This document shows, piece by piece, positions 1 through 8,440 of a DNA stretch of 64,000 bases. The DNA is taken from positions 62,001-126,000 of the forward strand of contig NZ_QKLF01000004.1 in assembly GCF_003224335.1 (NCBI RefSeq), in the 5' to 3' direction. The first letter of the stretch is position 1. Every line of letters starts with the position of its first letter. This DNA is from Curtobacterium sp. MCJR17_055. Lineage in GTDB: Bacteria; Actinomycetota; Actinomycetes; Actinomycetales; Microbacteriaceae. The translations under genes and the position numbers were made by a program. The notes under the pieces are model-generated. The model saw only the letters and a program-made list of their open reading frames with translations, was not told the DNA's origin and did not search any database.

Positions 1-337
1 CCTCGGGCCGCCCGGAGACGAGCTGGTAGGTGACGACGTCCCCGACCCGGATGTCCTCGGGTGCGACCGGACGGACGACGACGAGCGTCCCCGGCGGCAG
101 GGTCGGCTCCATCGACTGTGTCAGGACGGAGAGCGGCACCGAGCCGGTGGCCTTCGGGAGCACGACGAGCACGACGGCCAGCGCCGCCACGAGCAGGACC
201 AGCCCGGTGCTCAGACCGAGTCCGACCGCGCGGAGGAGTGCCGGGAAGCCGGTCGGGACACGACGGACGGCGGGGCGGGCGGCGTGGCGGGGCCGGGTCG
301 CGCCTCCGGCCCGGGTGCCGCTGCTGATCGCGGTCAT
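1..337 (-). CDS. Signal peptidase I, SipW-like (cut by window edge)
   Basis: Only the first 112 residues are visible. A basic N-terminus is followed by one membrane segment at about residues 39-60. The catalytic serine motif QSMEPTLPPG follows (Ser75), then the LVVVRPV strand typical of S26 signal peptidases. It should be a membrane enzyme that cleaves secretory leaders on the outer face. Its ATG overlaps the stop of the preceding gene (ATGA), and that gene and the two before it encode SipW-type substrates, so it probably processes those three proteins. The catalytic lysine lies beyond the window, so the bacterial-type versus SipW/archaeal-type assignment rests on context. Confidence 0.9.
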   Translation of the reverse strand, partial: MTAISSGTRAGGATRPRHAARPAVRRVPTGFPALLRAVGLGLSTGLVLLVAALAVVLVVLPKATGSVPLSVLTQSMEPTLPPGTLVVVRPVAPEDIRVGDVVTYQLVSGRPE

Positions 338-1212
338 GCGCCGCACCGGATGGCGGGGCCGTCCTGCTGCGTGAACAGGGTCACCGGCCCGGAACCGGCG
401 ATGTCGTCGGTCGGCTGCCCGGCGTCGTCGAGGACGCGGACGTCCACGGTCACGGGCCCGGCGGGGGTGCCCGGCGGGAGGTCCACCGGAGCGATCTGGA
501 GGGTTCCGTGGTAGCCCTGGTCGGACGCGCCGACCCGCTTCTCGCCCACGTAGGCGGCGTAGTAGGTGGCGTCCGGCCGGGTACCGCGGGCCCAGGCCAC
601 GTCGACGTAGTTGCCGTCGTGGTCCGTGCAGGTGAACGCGGGGAGGCCGTTGCCCGTGTTGAGGTACAGCCCGCCCGACACGGTGGCGGAAACCCAACTC
701 CCGTTCGCCGTCGTCAGTTCGAGGTGCACGTCCGTGGTCGCCTGCGGGGGTGCGTCGGCCCGGACAGTCGACCGGATGCACCACACGGCATCGGCCCGCG
801 GCCCGAGGTGGGACACCAGGCTCGGGAGCGCGGCCCAGGTCCCTCGGACGGCACCGCTGCCGACGTCCCCGGTCGCGGTGCACCCGTCGGCCGACGGGAC
901 GGGCCACGCCACGACGTCGACGGCCTGGGCGAGGGCGACCGACCCGGCGGCGACCAGGACGCGCGTCGCGGTCGTGCCCGCGATGTTCCCGGTGTTCCGC
1001 AGGGTGACCGGGCGGGTGGCGGTCGGGTCGGCGGAGGTGAAGGTGGTCGTGATGGCCTCGGTGCCCGTGATGCCCGCGACCACCTTGCCGTTCGTGACGC
1101 TCGACGCGGTGGTCCCGGTCGCGGTCCACAGCGCCCAGGCGACGGAGGAGCCACCGCCGACGAACGCGGCGACGAGCACCACGGCGAGCAGGACCCGGAG
1201 GCGGCCGTTCAC
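334..1212 (-). CDS. SipW-type exported protein (292 aa)
   Basis: The protein starts with a short basic stretch and a hydrophobic core, then an AWALW motif at residues 25-29, the signature of SipW-dependent leaders shared with the two upstream genes. The mature part is Thr/Val-rich and beta-like. It carries a phrase (PVTLRNTGNIAG) resembling the receptor-domain repeats of TasA/CalY-like proteins, plus scattered cysteines (SADGCT, VWCIRS, FTCTD, IRCGA) that could form disulfides. The GTG at 1212 was chosen because it overlaps the upstream stop as GTGA and begins directly at the leader; longer extensions are arginine-rich noise. Likely a surface or fibre protein; exact role unknown. Confidence 0.82.
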   Translation of the reverse strand: MNGRLRVLLAVVLVAAFVGGGSSVAWALWTATGTTASSVTNGKVVAGITGTEAITTTFTSADPTATRPVTLRNTGNIAGTTATRVLVAAGSVALAQAVDVVAWPVPSADGCTATGDVGSGAVRGTWAALPSLVSHLGPRADAVWCIRSTVRADAPPQATTDVHLELTTANGSWVSATVSGGLYLNTGNGLPAFTCTDHDGNYVDVAWARGTRPDATYYAAYVGEKRVGASDQGYHGTLQIAPVDLPPGTPAGPVTVDVRVLDDAGQPTDDIAGSGPVTLFTQQDGPAIRCGA

Positions 1213-1805
1213 CCTGCCACCTGCGTCCCCGTGACCGTCAGGGTGAAGTCGGTGACGGCACCTGAGACGGTCTGCGGCGCGTCCGCGTCGAGGACCACCT
1301 CGACGCAGGCCGTGCCCGTGACCCCGACCGGCAGCGTGTAGTAGCCGCTCCCGGTGTCGAACGCGGTCGGGCGGGCACTGTAGCCGCCGAGCCCGGCCCG
1401 GCAGTCGGACGCCCGCGCGACCGCGGCGAGACGCACGGTGAGCTCGTCGAGCACGGCGGCGTCGGGGACGGAGGGGACGTAGGCCACCTTCGTCCCGGTC
1501 AGCGCGAGCCGGATGGAGAGCGGGACGGTGCCGGTGTTCCGGACGGTGAACGTCCCCGTCGTGCTCGTCCCCGGCGCGAGCGGTGCCGCGTCCGTGACGC
1601 GCATCGCCGTGACGGCGAGGGTCGCCGTGCCCGACCGGATCGTGACCGCGTCGGTCTCGGCGGAGCTGTTCCACAGGGCGTAGGTGCTGCCACTGCCCAT
1701 GACAGCAGCGCTCACGGCGGCGGCGAGAGCGATCCCGAGGGTCCAGACCCAGCGCCGACGACGGGGCGCGCGGTGGCGTCCCGTCGTCGGTGTGGTCCTC
1801 GTCAT
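1209..1805 (-). CDS. SipW-type exported protein (198 aa)
   Basis: An RRRRW stretch (residues 15-19), a hydrophobic core and the YALWN motif at 42-46 form a SipW-type leader. The mature region contains FTVRNTGTVPLSIRL, a phrase typical of CalY/TasA-like 'alternate signal-mediated exported' proteins, and two cysteines (SDCRAG, TACVEV) that could pair. It lies in a four-gene minus-strand run ending in a signal peptidase. The role is inferred as a secreted, possibly matrix-forming or surface protein; no enzyme motif is visible. Confidence 0.82.
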   Translation of the reverse strand: MTRTTPTTGRHRAPRRRRWVWTLGIALAAAVSAAVMGSGSTYALWNSSAETDAVTIRSGTATLAVTAMRVTDAAPLAPGTSTTGTFTVRNTGTVPLSIRLALTGTKVAYVPSVPDAAVLDELTVRLAAVARASDCRAGLGGYSARPTAFDTGSGYYTLPVGVTGTACVEVVLDADAPQTVSGAVTDFTLTVTGTQVAG

Positions 1806-1917
1806 GGTCGTCCCCCTGGACGTCGCGGTCCTCGTGGTGCGACGGACGACGGGCGGGTGAGGGGCCCGCCGTCCGCCGTGTCCGGGTCGCCGTCCGTTCC
1901 CGGGCGGCGTCGGTGCG

Positions 1918-2466
1918 TCAGGAACCGATGGCGGTCTGGGTGAGCGTGAACGCGAGCGCGCCGACGTCCACGGTGCCGCCCTGGCCGGTGGTCGCGGACT
2001 CGGGCAGGCTGATCGTGAAGACGACCTGCACGGTCGACCGGGCCTGGGACGGCGTGACCTCGAAGGCCGTGTCGGAGGTCCTGCGGAGCGCGGTGCTCGT
2101 CGAGGTGACCTCGAGGTGCTGGGTGCTCGCGTCGATGAGCTCCTGGTCGCCGGTGATGCTCTGCGGCGCGTAGGTGAGGAGGGCGCGGAGGTCCGTGCCG
2201 GTCGCGCCGACCACGAGGGTCTGCGTGAAGCGGTAGGTGTTGCCCGGGACCATGAGCACCTGCGTCGGGTCGATGGACGCGGACCTCCCGTTCGTGATGT
2301 CGGTCCAGGAGCCGTCGTCGTCCGCCGTCAGGGTGAAGGTGCCGGAGCTCACCCCGGTCGCGGCACTGCTGGCCTGCGCGTTCCACAGGGCGAAGGAACC
2401 CGCTCCGCCGAGGAGGAGGGCGACGCCGGCGGCGCTCGCGATGGTGCCGGTCACGATCTTGTGCAT
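1918..2466 (-). CDS. SipW-type exported protein, RER_14450-like (182 aa)
   Basis: First gene of the secretion operon. The leader MHKIVTGTIASAAGVALLLG is followed by SFALWNAQAS with FALW at residues 25-28, the motif shared by SipW-dependent substrates. The rest is a Thr/Ser-rich beta-type domain without cysteines. Size and layout match the actinobacterial alternate signal-mediated exported protein family. A GGAAG-like ribosome site lies 5' of the ATG. A 112-base gap separates it from the next gene. Function beyond export is unknown; homology to the biofilm fibre protein TasA is distant. Confidence 0.82.
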   Translation of the reverse strand: MHKIVTGTIASAAGVALLLGGAGSFALWNAQASSAATGVSSGTFTLTADDDGSWTDITNGRSASIDPTQVLMVPGNTYRFTQTLVVGATGTDLRALLTYAPQSITGDQELIDASTQHLEVTSTSTALRRTSDTAFEVTPSQARSTVQVVFTISLPESATTGQGGTVDVGALAFTLTQTAIGS

Positions 2467-2779
2467 GGTTCTTCCGTTCCTGCGCGGGCAGCGCTGTTGG
2501 CGTCATGGACTTCGGGAGAGCCCGACGGGACGGCTGTCATCGACCCCTGCGTGCAGGGGGCGCGGCTGACCGGTGCCGGAGGACGGCCGGTGCCCAGGAG
2601 TGAGGGAAACTCGGGCTCGGTCGTCCTGTGGTCGAACCTACCCGGTCCCCCATACTGCGGACAGGGCACTATGCGTTTGCATCGGCCCCAGTTCGGGGGC
2701 GGAGCTCCTGCCGCGCGCGTCGGCCCCGGAATGCACACCGGATCCTTGCAGTTGCATCGACCGGATCGAGGAGGGTCAC
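2467..2779. other. Divergent intergenic region between exported-protein operon and pnuC
   Basis: This 313-base gap must hold the promoters of the minus-strand secretion operon and of pnuC. I see no supported gene. Two dyads stand out upstream of pnuC: ATGCGTTTGCAT at 2671-2682 and TGCAGTTGCA at 2747-2756. They could be regulator sites, but I cannot assign a regulator. I looked for a riboswitch ahead of pnuC and found no convincing conserved fold. Confidence 0.5.
2671..2682. promoter_or_regulatory. Possible pnuC operator (12-bp dyad)
   Basis: ATGCGTTTGCAT has perfectly complementary ATGC/GCAT arms around a 4-base centre, 98 bases before the pnuC start. A second dyad with TGCA arms lies at 2747-2756. 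Context suggests control of a nicotinamide riboside transporter; the binding protein is unknown. Confidence 0.3.
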
Positions 2780-3445
2780 ATGGGCTTCGTGCGGTGGTTG
2801 TTCGACGCACAACTCGTCATCGGCGACCAGACGGTGCTGTGGCGCGAGGTCATCGGCAACGCGTTCGGGTTGCTCAGCGCCCTCGGCGGCATGCGACGCC
2901 GGGTCTGGGCCTGGCCCGTCGGGATCGCCGGCAACGCCCTCCTCTTCACGGTCTTCATGGGGGCGCTCTTCGACACGCCCAACCCCGTCAACCTGCTCGG
3001 CCAGGCCGGTCGGCAGGTGATGTTCATCCTGGTCAGCGTGTACGGCTGGTACCGCTGGACCCACCGGGCCGACGACACCGCGACCGTGCTCGAGCCGCAC
3101 TGGGCCTCCTGGCGGTCCCGCGCACTCCTCGTCGTCGGCCTGGTCGGCGGCACGGCCCTGCTGACCCCGGTCTTCCGCGCCCTGGGGTCCTACGAGCCGG
3201 TGTGGAGCGACGCCTGGATCTTCGTCGGGTCCCTCCTCGCCACCTACGGCATGGCGAAGGGGTGGGTGGAGTTCTGGCTCATCTGGGTGGCCGTCGACCT
3301 GGTCGGCGTGCCCCTGCTGTTCTCGGCCGGGTACTACGCCTCGGGCCTCATGTACGTCGTCTACGGCGCGTTCACGCTGGCCGGCTTCTTCGTCTGGATG
3401 CAGCAGCGCCGCAGGCCGTCGGCGGCACCGGTCACCGTCGGCTGA
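2780..3445 (+). CDS. pnuC: Nicotinamide riboside transporter PnuC
   Basis: A 221-residue polytopic membrane protein with about seven hydrophobic segments and the PnuC pattern NAFGLLSALGGMRRRVWAWP near the N-terminus and a WxxW-rich core (YGWYRWTH, WVEFWLIW). PnuC carries nicotinamide riboside across the cytoplasmic membrane for NAD synthesis by facilitated diffusion, with trapping by a kinase. The ATG at 2780 has GAGGAGGG just upstream; longer in-frame starts add a soluble Cys-rich stretch with no family support. It appears to be a single-gene transcript with its own upstream dyads. No NadR-type kinase is nearby. Confidence 0.93.
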   Translation: MGFVRWLFDAQLVIGDQTVLWREVIGNAFGLLSALGGMRRRVWAWPVGIAGNALLFTVFMGALFDTPNPVNLLGQAGRQVMFILVSVYGWYRWTHRADDTATVLEPHWASWRSRALLVVGLVGGTALLTPVFRALGSYEPVWSDAWIFVGSLLATYGMAKGWVEFWLIWVAVDLVGVPLLFSAGYYASGLMYVVYGAFTLAGFFVWMQQRRRPSAAPVTVG

Positions 3446-3489
3446 CCCACCGACGGCCGACTGGCTGCCCGCCCGCCTGGGGCCTCCCG

Positions 3490-4722
3490 TCAGCGGGAGC
3501 GCGGCAGCGTGCGCGTCCGGCGCCACCCGGCGATCTGCTGCAGCGTCACCTTCGACCCGTACTGCGCGACCGAGTGCCGGAACAGGTACTCGGCGAACCA
3601 GAGCAGCAGACCCGCGACGACGAACACCTCGACGATGCACACCACCGTCTCGAGGACGGAGAGCGAGCCGACCGCGTTCCGCACCATCGCCGTCACCGGG
3701 GTGAACGTCGGGAAGTACGTGAAGAACGCGGCGATCGGCGACGCGGGGGTCGTCGTGACGAAGAACGCGGCGTACAGCGGGATGATCACCGCGAAGAGCG
3801 CCGCGGACTGCAGCGTGGAGGCGTCCTTGATCGTGGGGACCGACGCGCCGACGGCGACGAACAGTGCGGACGCCAGCAGCACCCCGCCGACCAGGAGGAG
3901 CGCCCCGGCCACCATCCGCCACGGGTCGACCGCGAGGGCGCCGACCCGTCCCGCGACGAGCGGTAGGACCACGGCCAGCGAGAGCAGGCCCGGAACCAGG
4001 AACACCCCGACCTGCACGAGTCCGACCAGGAGCATCGCGAGGACCTTGCCGCGGATGAGCGTGCCGGCCGTGACGGTCGTCAGGATCATCTCGGAGATCC
4101 GGTTCTCCTTCTCCTCCACCACGACGGTCACCATCCGGGCGGCGAGCAGGACCACGAGCCCGAAGAACGCGGCGACGTAGAGCAGCGGCGGCACGACCGA
4201 CAGCCAGCCCGGCGCGACACGACCGTCGGCGTAGGTCGTGACGTCGGTGGTCGGTGGCGACCGGAGGATGCGGACGGCCTCAGCGTCGTCGACCCCGGCG
4301 GCGACGCTCTGTTCGAGCACCCGTTGCGCGAGCGCCGAGTAGCCGTTGTTCGCGAACAGCCCGCGGTCGGCCCCGAGGACGGTGACCGGGGACGTGGACG
4401 GCTTCGCGGGGAACTCGATGAAGGCGTCGAGGTGTCCGGTCCGCACCGCCGCGCGGTCGGCCGCCGGGTCCTCGGACGGCGACCCGCCCCACCTCGCGGC
4501 GATCGGTTCCGAGACCAGTCCGGAGTGGTCGACGTAGTGGAAGGGCGTCCTCGCCGCGGAGCCGCTCGAGACCGCCGAGTCGGTGCCGGCCGCCTGCCCG
4601 ATGCCGACGAGCAGCGAGACGACGATGACGACGAGGGGGAGCGCGAGCGTGCCGATCCAGAACGCGGGCTTCTTCACCGCCCGCACGAACTCGAACCGGA
4701 CGACGGTGCCGAGGCGGCTCAC
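3490..4722 (-). CDS. ABC-2 family permease, NatB-like
   Basis: A 410-residue permease. One membrane helix near residue 25 is followed by a large extracytoplasmic domain, then a cluster of five to six helices in the C-terminal half, as in NatB/YhaP-type ABC exporters. The segment VVVEEKENRISEMILTT is typical of this family and precedes the helices. It pairs with the ATPase encoded immediately upstream; its GTG overlaps that stop as GTGA, indicating translational coupling. The exported substrate (sodium, antibiotic or peptide in relatives) cannot be read from sequence. Confidence 0.9.
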   Translation of the reverse strand: MSRLGTVVRFEFVRAVKKPAFWIGTLALPLVVIVVSLLVGIGQAAGTDSAVSSGSAARTPFHYVDHSGLVSEPIAARWGGSPSEDPAADRAAVRTGHLDAFIEFPAKPSTSPVTVLGADRGLFANNGYSALAQRVLEQSVAAGVDDAEAVRILRSPPTTDVTTYADGRVAPGWLSVVPPLLYVAAFFGLVVLLAARMVTVVVEEKENRISEMILTTVTAGTLIRGKVLAMLLVGLVQVGVFLVPGLLSLAVVLPLVAGRVGALAVDPWRMVAGALLLVGGVLLASALFVAVGASVPTIKDASTLQSAALFAVIIPLYAAFFVTTTPASPIAAFFTYFPTFTPVTAMVRNAVGSLSVLETVVCIVEVFVVAGLLLWFAEYLFRHSVAQYGSKVTLQQIAGWRRTRTLPRSR

Positions 4723-5654
4723 CGTGCTGCTCCGACCGGGGCGGCGTCGGTCGCCGCGTCGTGGCCGTACAGCTGCACGAAGATCTCCTCGAGGGGGATG
4801 CGGCGCATCGCGAACGCGGTGACGTGCACGCCGGCCCCGACGAGCTCGGCGAGGATGTCGGACCCGTCGCGGGCCGAGGCCGCGGTGGGCACCAGGTGGG
4901 CGACGTGCCCCTCGTGCCGGGCGAGTCGGTACAGGTCCGACGCGGGCACGGAGCCGGTCAGCCCGACCTGCGCGATCGCGCCGCCGAACGCGTCCTGCAC
5001 CTCGGGGATGGTGCCGTACGCGGCGGCGACGCCGTCCTTGAGGAGGAGGATCCGGTCGCAGAGCCGTTCGACCTCGTCCATCTGGTGCGTGACGAGGACG
5101 ACGGTCGCGCCGTCGGCCTTCCGCTCGGCCACGAGGTCGAGCAGCAGCCGTCGGTTCACCGGGTCGAGACCCTTCGTCGGCTCGTCGAGGATGAGCAGTC
5201 GCGGGCGGTCCATGATCGTGATGCCGAGCTGCACCTTCTGCTGCTGGCCGCCGGAGAGCTTGTCGATCCGGACCTTCGCCTTGTCCGCGAGCCCGACGCG
5301 CTCCAGGTACTCGGTCGACCACCGCGTCGCCGGACCCCTGGGCATGCCGCGGAGCGCTGCGAAGTACGTCATCACGTCGATGACGGTCTCCTTGCGGTAG
5401 AGCCCACGCTCCTCGGGCAGGTACCCGATGCCGCCGGTGGCCGGTCGGTACGCCCCGCCGTCGATGGTCAGTGTGCCGGAGGTGGGAGCCGTGATGCCGA
5501 GGAGGGCGCGGATCGTCGTGGTCTTGCCCGAGCCGTTGCTGCCGAGCAGCCCGAACGTCTCGCCGGGAGCGATGTCGAAGGTGAGACCGTCGACCACGGT
5601 CCTGTCCCCGAACCGCATGACGAAGTCACGCACGGTGACGGCTGCTCCGGCCAC
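4719..5654 (-). CDS. ABC transporter ATP-binding protein, NatA-like
   Basis: A complete ABC ATPase of 311 residues: Walker A GSNGSGKTT (38-46), signature LSGGQ (133-137), Walker B LLILDE (153-158) and a switch histidine in LVTHQM. The C-terminal 90 residues form the accessory domain common in NatA/CcmA-type exporters. It drives the permease encoded just downstream, and together they form a two-gene exporter operon. A hairpin at 5723-5771 separates it from the upstream glucosidase gene. Confidence 0.94.
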   Translation of the reverse strand: MAGAAVTVRDFVMRFGDRTVVDGLTFDIAPGETFGLLGSNGSGKTTTIRALLGITAPTSGTLTIDGGAYRPATGGIGYLPEERGLYRKETVIDVMTYFAALRGMPRGPATRWSTEYLERVGLADKAKVRIDKLSGGQQQKVQLGITIMDRPRLLILDEPTKGLDPVNRRLLLDLVAERKADGATVVLVTHQMDEVERLCDRILLLKDGVAAAYGTIPEVQDAFGGAIAQVGLTGSVPASDLYRLARHEGHVAHLVPTAASARDGSDILAELVGAGVHVTAFAMRRIPLEEIFVQLYGHDAATDAAPVGAAR

Positions 5655-5722
5655 GCGGCCTCCTCTCGACGTGCCGACCCTACCGAGCCCGTCTGACGGG
5701 TCCGGGCGTCGGGGCGACCCAG

Positions 5723-5771
5723 GACGGACGGGAGGCCCGGCACGCGACGCGCACCGGGCCTCCCGTCCGTC
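5723..5771. terminator. Hairpin terminator, GACGGGAGG family
   Basis: Perfect 18-bp stem (5723-5740 with 5754-5771) and a 13-base loop, just beyond the stop of the minus-strand glucosidase gene. No T-run follows. It is copy 1 of nine hairpins in this window that share the same outer arms. Confidence 0.75.
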
Positions 5772-5795
5772 TCCCGGTCCGGTCGTGCCGTCCCG

Positions 5796-7484
5796 TCAGG
5801 GACGCAGCCAGGCGGTCCCGACGCCCGCCAGCACACCGTCCGTCAACGGCGCGCTGGCGAGCAGCAGCTCGCCCTCGGGCAGCCGGAACGGCTCCTCGCC
5901 GAAGACCGTGACGCTCGTCCACCCGTTCGGGCGGCGGAACGCCAGGACGTCGTCGCGTCCGGTCTCGACCCACTCGAGGTGCTCCGCGGCCTGCAGCTCG
6001 CGGCGCAGCCGGAGCGCCGCGCGGTACAGGTTCAGGGTGGAGTCGGGGTCGGCGTCCTCGGCCTCGACGCTCGACTCCGCGAACCAGGCCGGCTGCGGCA
6101 GGTGGGCGCCGCCGGGCCCGAACCCGAAGCTCTCGCCCGTCCGCGTCCACGGGATCGGCACCCGGCAGCCGTCGCGGCCCACGTCGACGCCGGGGTTGCG
6201 GAAGTACGCGGGGTCCTGGCGGTCGGCGTCCGGGACGTCGCCGACCTCGTGCAGGCCGAGTTCCTCGCCCTGGTACAGGTACGCGGAGCCGGGGAGCGCG
6301 AGCTCGAGGAGCGTCGCGGCGCGGGCACGACGCAGGCCGAGGCCCCGGTCCAGGTCGTCCTGTGACCCGCCGGCGAGCAGCCAGCCGCTGCCCTGCTTGT
6401 CGGTGGAGGGGGCGTGCGCGGCGTCGCCGCTGCGCGGGGGCAGCGCGTACCGGGTCGCGTGTCGGACGACGTCGTGGTTCGAGAACACCCACGTCGTCGA
6501 GGACCCGGACTGCTCCGCCAGGCCGAGGTTGAACTCGATGACCGACCGGAACTGCCCGGCGTCGAAGTCCGCCTCGAGCAGGTCGAAGTTGAAGGCCTGA
6601 CCGAGCCCCTCGGCGCTGGCGTAGCGGGCACGCCGGTCCGCCGGCACCCAGGCCTCGGCGACCGCGGTCCGGGCGGGGGTGTACTCCTCGAACACCCGGC
6701 GCCACTCGGCGTAGATCTCGTGCACCTCGTCGCGGTCCCAGAGCGGGTGCGTGCCGTCCTTCGGCATCGCGGTGACCTCGGCCCAGGTCGGCAGGTCACC
6801 CGCGGGCAGGTCCTTCGCCAGTCCGTGGGCGACGTCGATGCGGAACCCGTCGACCCCGCGGTCCGACCAGAAGCGCAGGGTCCGGAGGAAGTCGTCGCGG
6901 ACCTCCCGGTTCGTCCAGTCCAGGTCCGGCTGCTCCTTCGCGAAGCTGTGCAGGTACCACTGGCCGTCCCCGACAGGGGTCCACGCCGGGCCGCCGAAGA
7001 TCGACACCCAGTCGGCGGGGGCGTCCGCGCCGGACGGGCCGGAGCCGTCGCGGAACACGTACCGTGCCCGGGCGGGGGAGCCCTTCGGGGACGCGAGCGC
7101 CTCGCGGAACCACTCGTGCCGGTCGCTCGTGTGGTTCGGGACGACGTCGACGATCACCCGGATGCCGGCACCGTGCAGCGCCGCGACCATGTCGTCGAAG
7201 TCGTCGAGCGTCCCGAGCCGCGGGTCGACGTCCCGGTAGTCGTCCACGTCGTAGCCGCCGTCGGCGAGGGCGGACGGGTAGAAGGGGCTGAGCCAGACGG
7301 CCTCGACGCCGAGGGACGCCAGGTACGGCACCCGGTCGGTGACCCCGCGGAGGTCGCCGATGCCGTCACCGTCCGCGTCCGCGAAGGACCGGGGGTAGAT
7401 CTGGTAGACGCTCGCCTGCCGCCACCAGGTCTCGTCGGTCGCGGGGGTCGTCGGCTGGACGGCCGGGTCGAGCACGTCGGTCAT
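5796..7484 (-). CDS. Alpha-glucosidase, glycoside hydrolase family 13
   Basis: A 562-residue GH13 enzyme with all conserved regions: QIYPRSF near the start, VDVVPNHT (112-119), GFRIDVAH with nucleophile Asp217, AVAEAW with acid/base Glu277, and FSNHD with Asp338. No signal peptide, so it acts in the cytosol on sugars brought in by the adjacent ABC importer. Specificity (maltose, trehalose, sucrose isomers) cannot be fixed by eye. The ATG at 7484 was chosen for its GAAGGAAG ribosome site and because GH13 homology begins soon after. It is the last gene of the operon and is followed by a strong hairpin. Confidence 0.94.
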   Translation of the reverse strand: MTDVLDPAVQPTTPATDETWWRQASVYQIYPRSFADADGDGIGDLRGVTDRVPYLASLGVEAVWLSPFYPSALADGGYDVDDYRDVDPRLGTLDDFDDMVAALHGAGIRVIVDVVPNHTSDRHEWFREALASPKGSPARARYVFRDGSGPSGADAPADWVSIFGGPAWTPVGDGQWYLHSFAKEQPDLDWTNREVRDDFLRTLRFWSDRGVDGFRIDVAHGLAKDLPAGDLPTWAEVTAMPKDGTHPLWDRDEVHEIYAEWRRVFEEYTPARTAVAEAWVPADRRARYASAEGLGQAFNFDLLEADFDAGQFRSVIEFNLGLAEQSGSSTTWVFSNHDVVRHATRYALPPRSGDAAHAPSTDKQGSGWLLAGGSQDDLDRGLGLRRARAATLLELALPGSAYLYQGEELGLHEVGDVPDADRQDPAYFRNPGVDVGRDGCRVPIPWTRTGESFGFGPGGAHLPQPAWFAESSVEAEDADPDSTLNLYRAALRLRRELQAAEHLEWVETGRDDVLAFRRPNGWTSVTVFGEEPFRLPEGELLLASAPLTDGVLAGVGTAWLRP

Positions 7485-7522
7485 GGGGTTGCTTCCTTCG
7501 GTCGGGGTCGGGCGGGTGTCGG

Positions 7523-8440
7523 TCACTTGATGGCGCCCTGGGTCACGCCGGCCATGACCCACCGCTGCGTGATGAGGTAGACGATGATCGCCGGGGCCAT
7601 GGCCATCAGGTACGAGGCGAACGACACGTTGTAGTTGTTGCTGAACTGGGTCTGGAACATCTGCTGTAGGACCGGCAGGGTCTGCAGCGCGGGGTCGGAG
7701 GTGATCAGCGACGGCATCACGAAGTCGTTCCAGGACGCGAGGAACGCGAAGATGCCGACGGTGGCGCTCATCGGTGCCAGCAGCGGGAACACGAGTCGCC
7801 AGAACACCTGCCCCGTGCTCGCACCGTCGATGCGGGCACTCTCCTCCAGCTCGGCCGGGATCGAGCGCAGGAAGGCGGTGAAGAGCAGCACGCTGAAGGA
7901 CAGCTGGAACATGACGTGCAGGATCGCGACGCCGACGGGGTTGTCGAGCCCGACCAGACCGGTGAGCTTCACCTGCGACAGGGCGAGCACCGGGAACGGC
8001 AGGAACATCGCGGCGAGCAGGTAGAAGAACGACCAGCGGAACAACCGACGGTCCCACTTCCGGGCGATGGCGTACGCGGTGAACGAGGCGAGCAGGATCG
8101 TGCCGGCGACGGTGATCGCCGCGACGAGCACGGAGATGCCGAAGGCCCGCGGGAAGTCCGTGAGCTCCCACGCCTGCACGAACCCGTCGACGCTGAACGG
8201 TGCCGGGAGCGAGAAGGCGTTGCCGTCGACCGCCTGTCCGGTGGTCTTGAACGCCATCGTCAGCGTGACGTAGAGCGGGACGAGCACGGACAGCGCGCAG
8301 AGGACGAGGACGATCGTGACCGGCCAGTTGGCACGCTCGCGCCGGCCGGCGCCGCGGCTGCCGGTGGTCCGGTCGGCGTCCACCGACCGGATGCTGCCGG
8401 TCGCCGTCGTCCCCGGTCGCAGGGGTGCTTGCAGGGACAT
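7523..8440 (-). CDS. Sugar ABC transporter permease, MalG-like
   Basis: A 305-residue inner-membrane permease with six predicted helices. The cytoplasmic EAA loop ELEESARIDGASTGQVFWRL contacts the ATPase. It carries the long first periplasmic segment usual for MalG/AraQ-type subunits. Its ATG shares one base with the stop of the partner permease (TGATG). No ATPase is encoded here; such importers commonly share an MsmK/MsiK-type ATPase made elsewhere. Confidence 0.94.
   Translation of the reverse strand: MSLQAPLRPGTTATGSIRSVDADRTTGSRGAGRRERANWPVTIVLVLCALSVLVPLYVTLTMAFKTTGQAVDGNAFSLPAPFSVDGFVQAWELTDFPRAFGISVLVAAITVAGTILLASFTAYAIARKWDRRLFRWSFFYLLAAMFLPFPVLALSQVKLTGLVGLDNPVGVAILHVMFQLSFSVLLFTAFLRSIPAELEESARIDGASTGQVFWRLVFPLLAPMSATVGIFAFLASWNDFVMPSLITSDPALQTLPVLQQMFQTQFSNNYNVSFASYLMAMAPAIIVYLITQRWVMAGVTQGAIK

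Noticed and set aside
2467..2779. Riboswitch ahead of pnuC
   Set aside because: Known pnuC riboswitches were considered, but no matching conserved core or pseudoknot could be traced by eye; only short dyads are visible.
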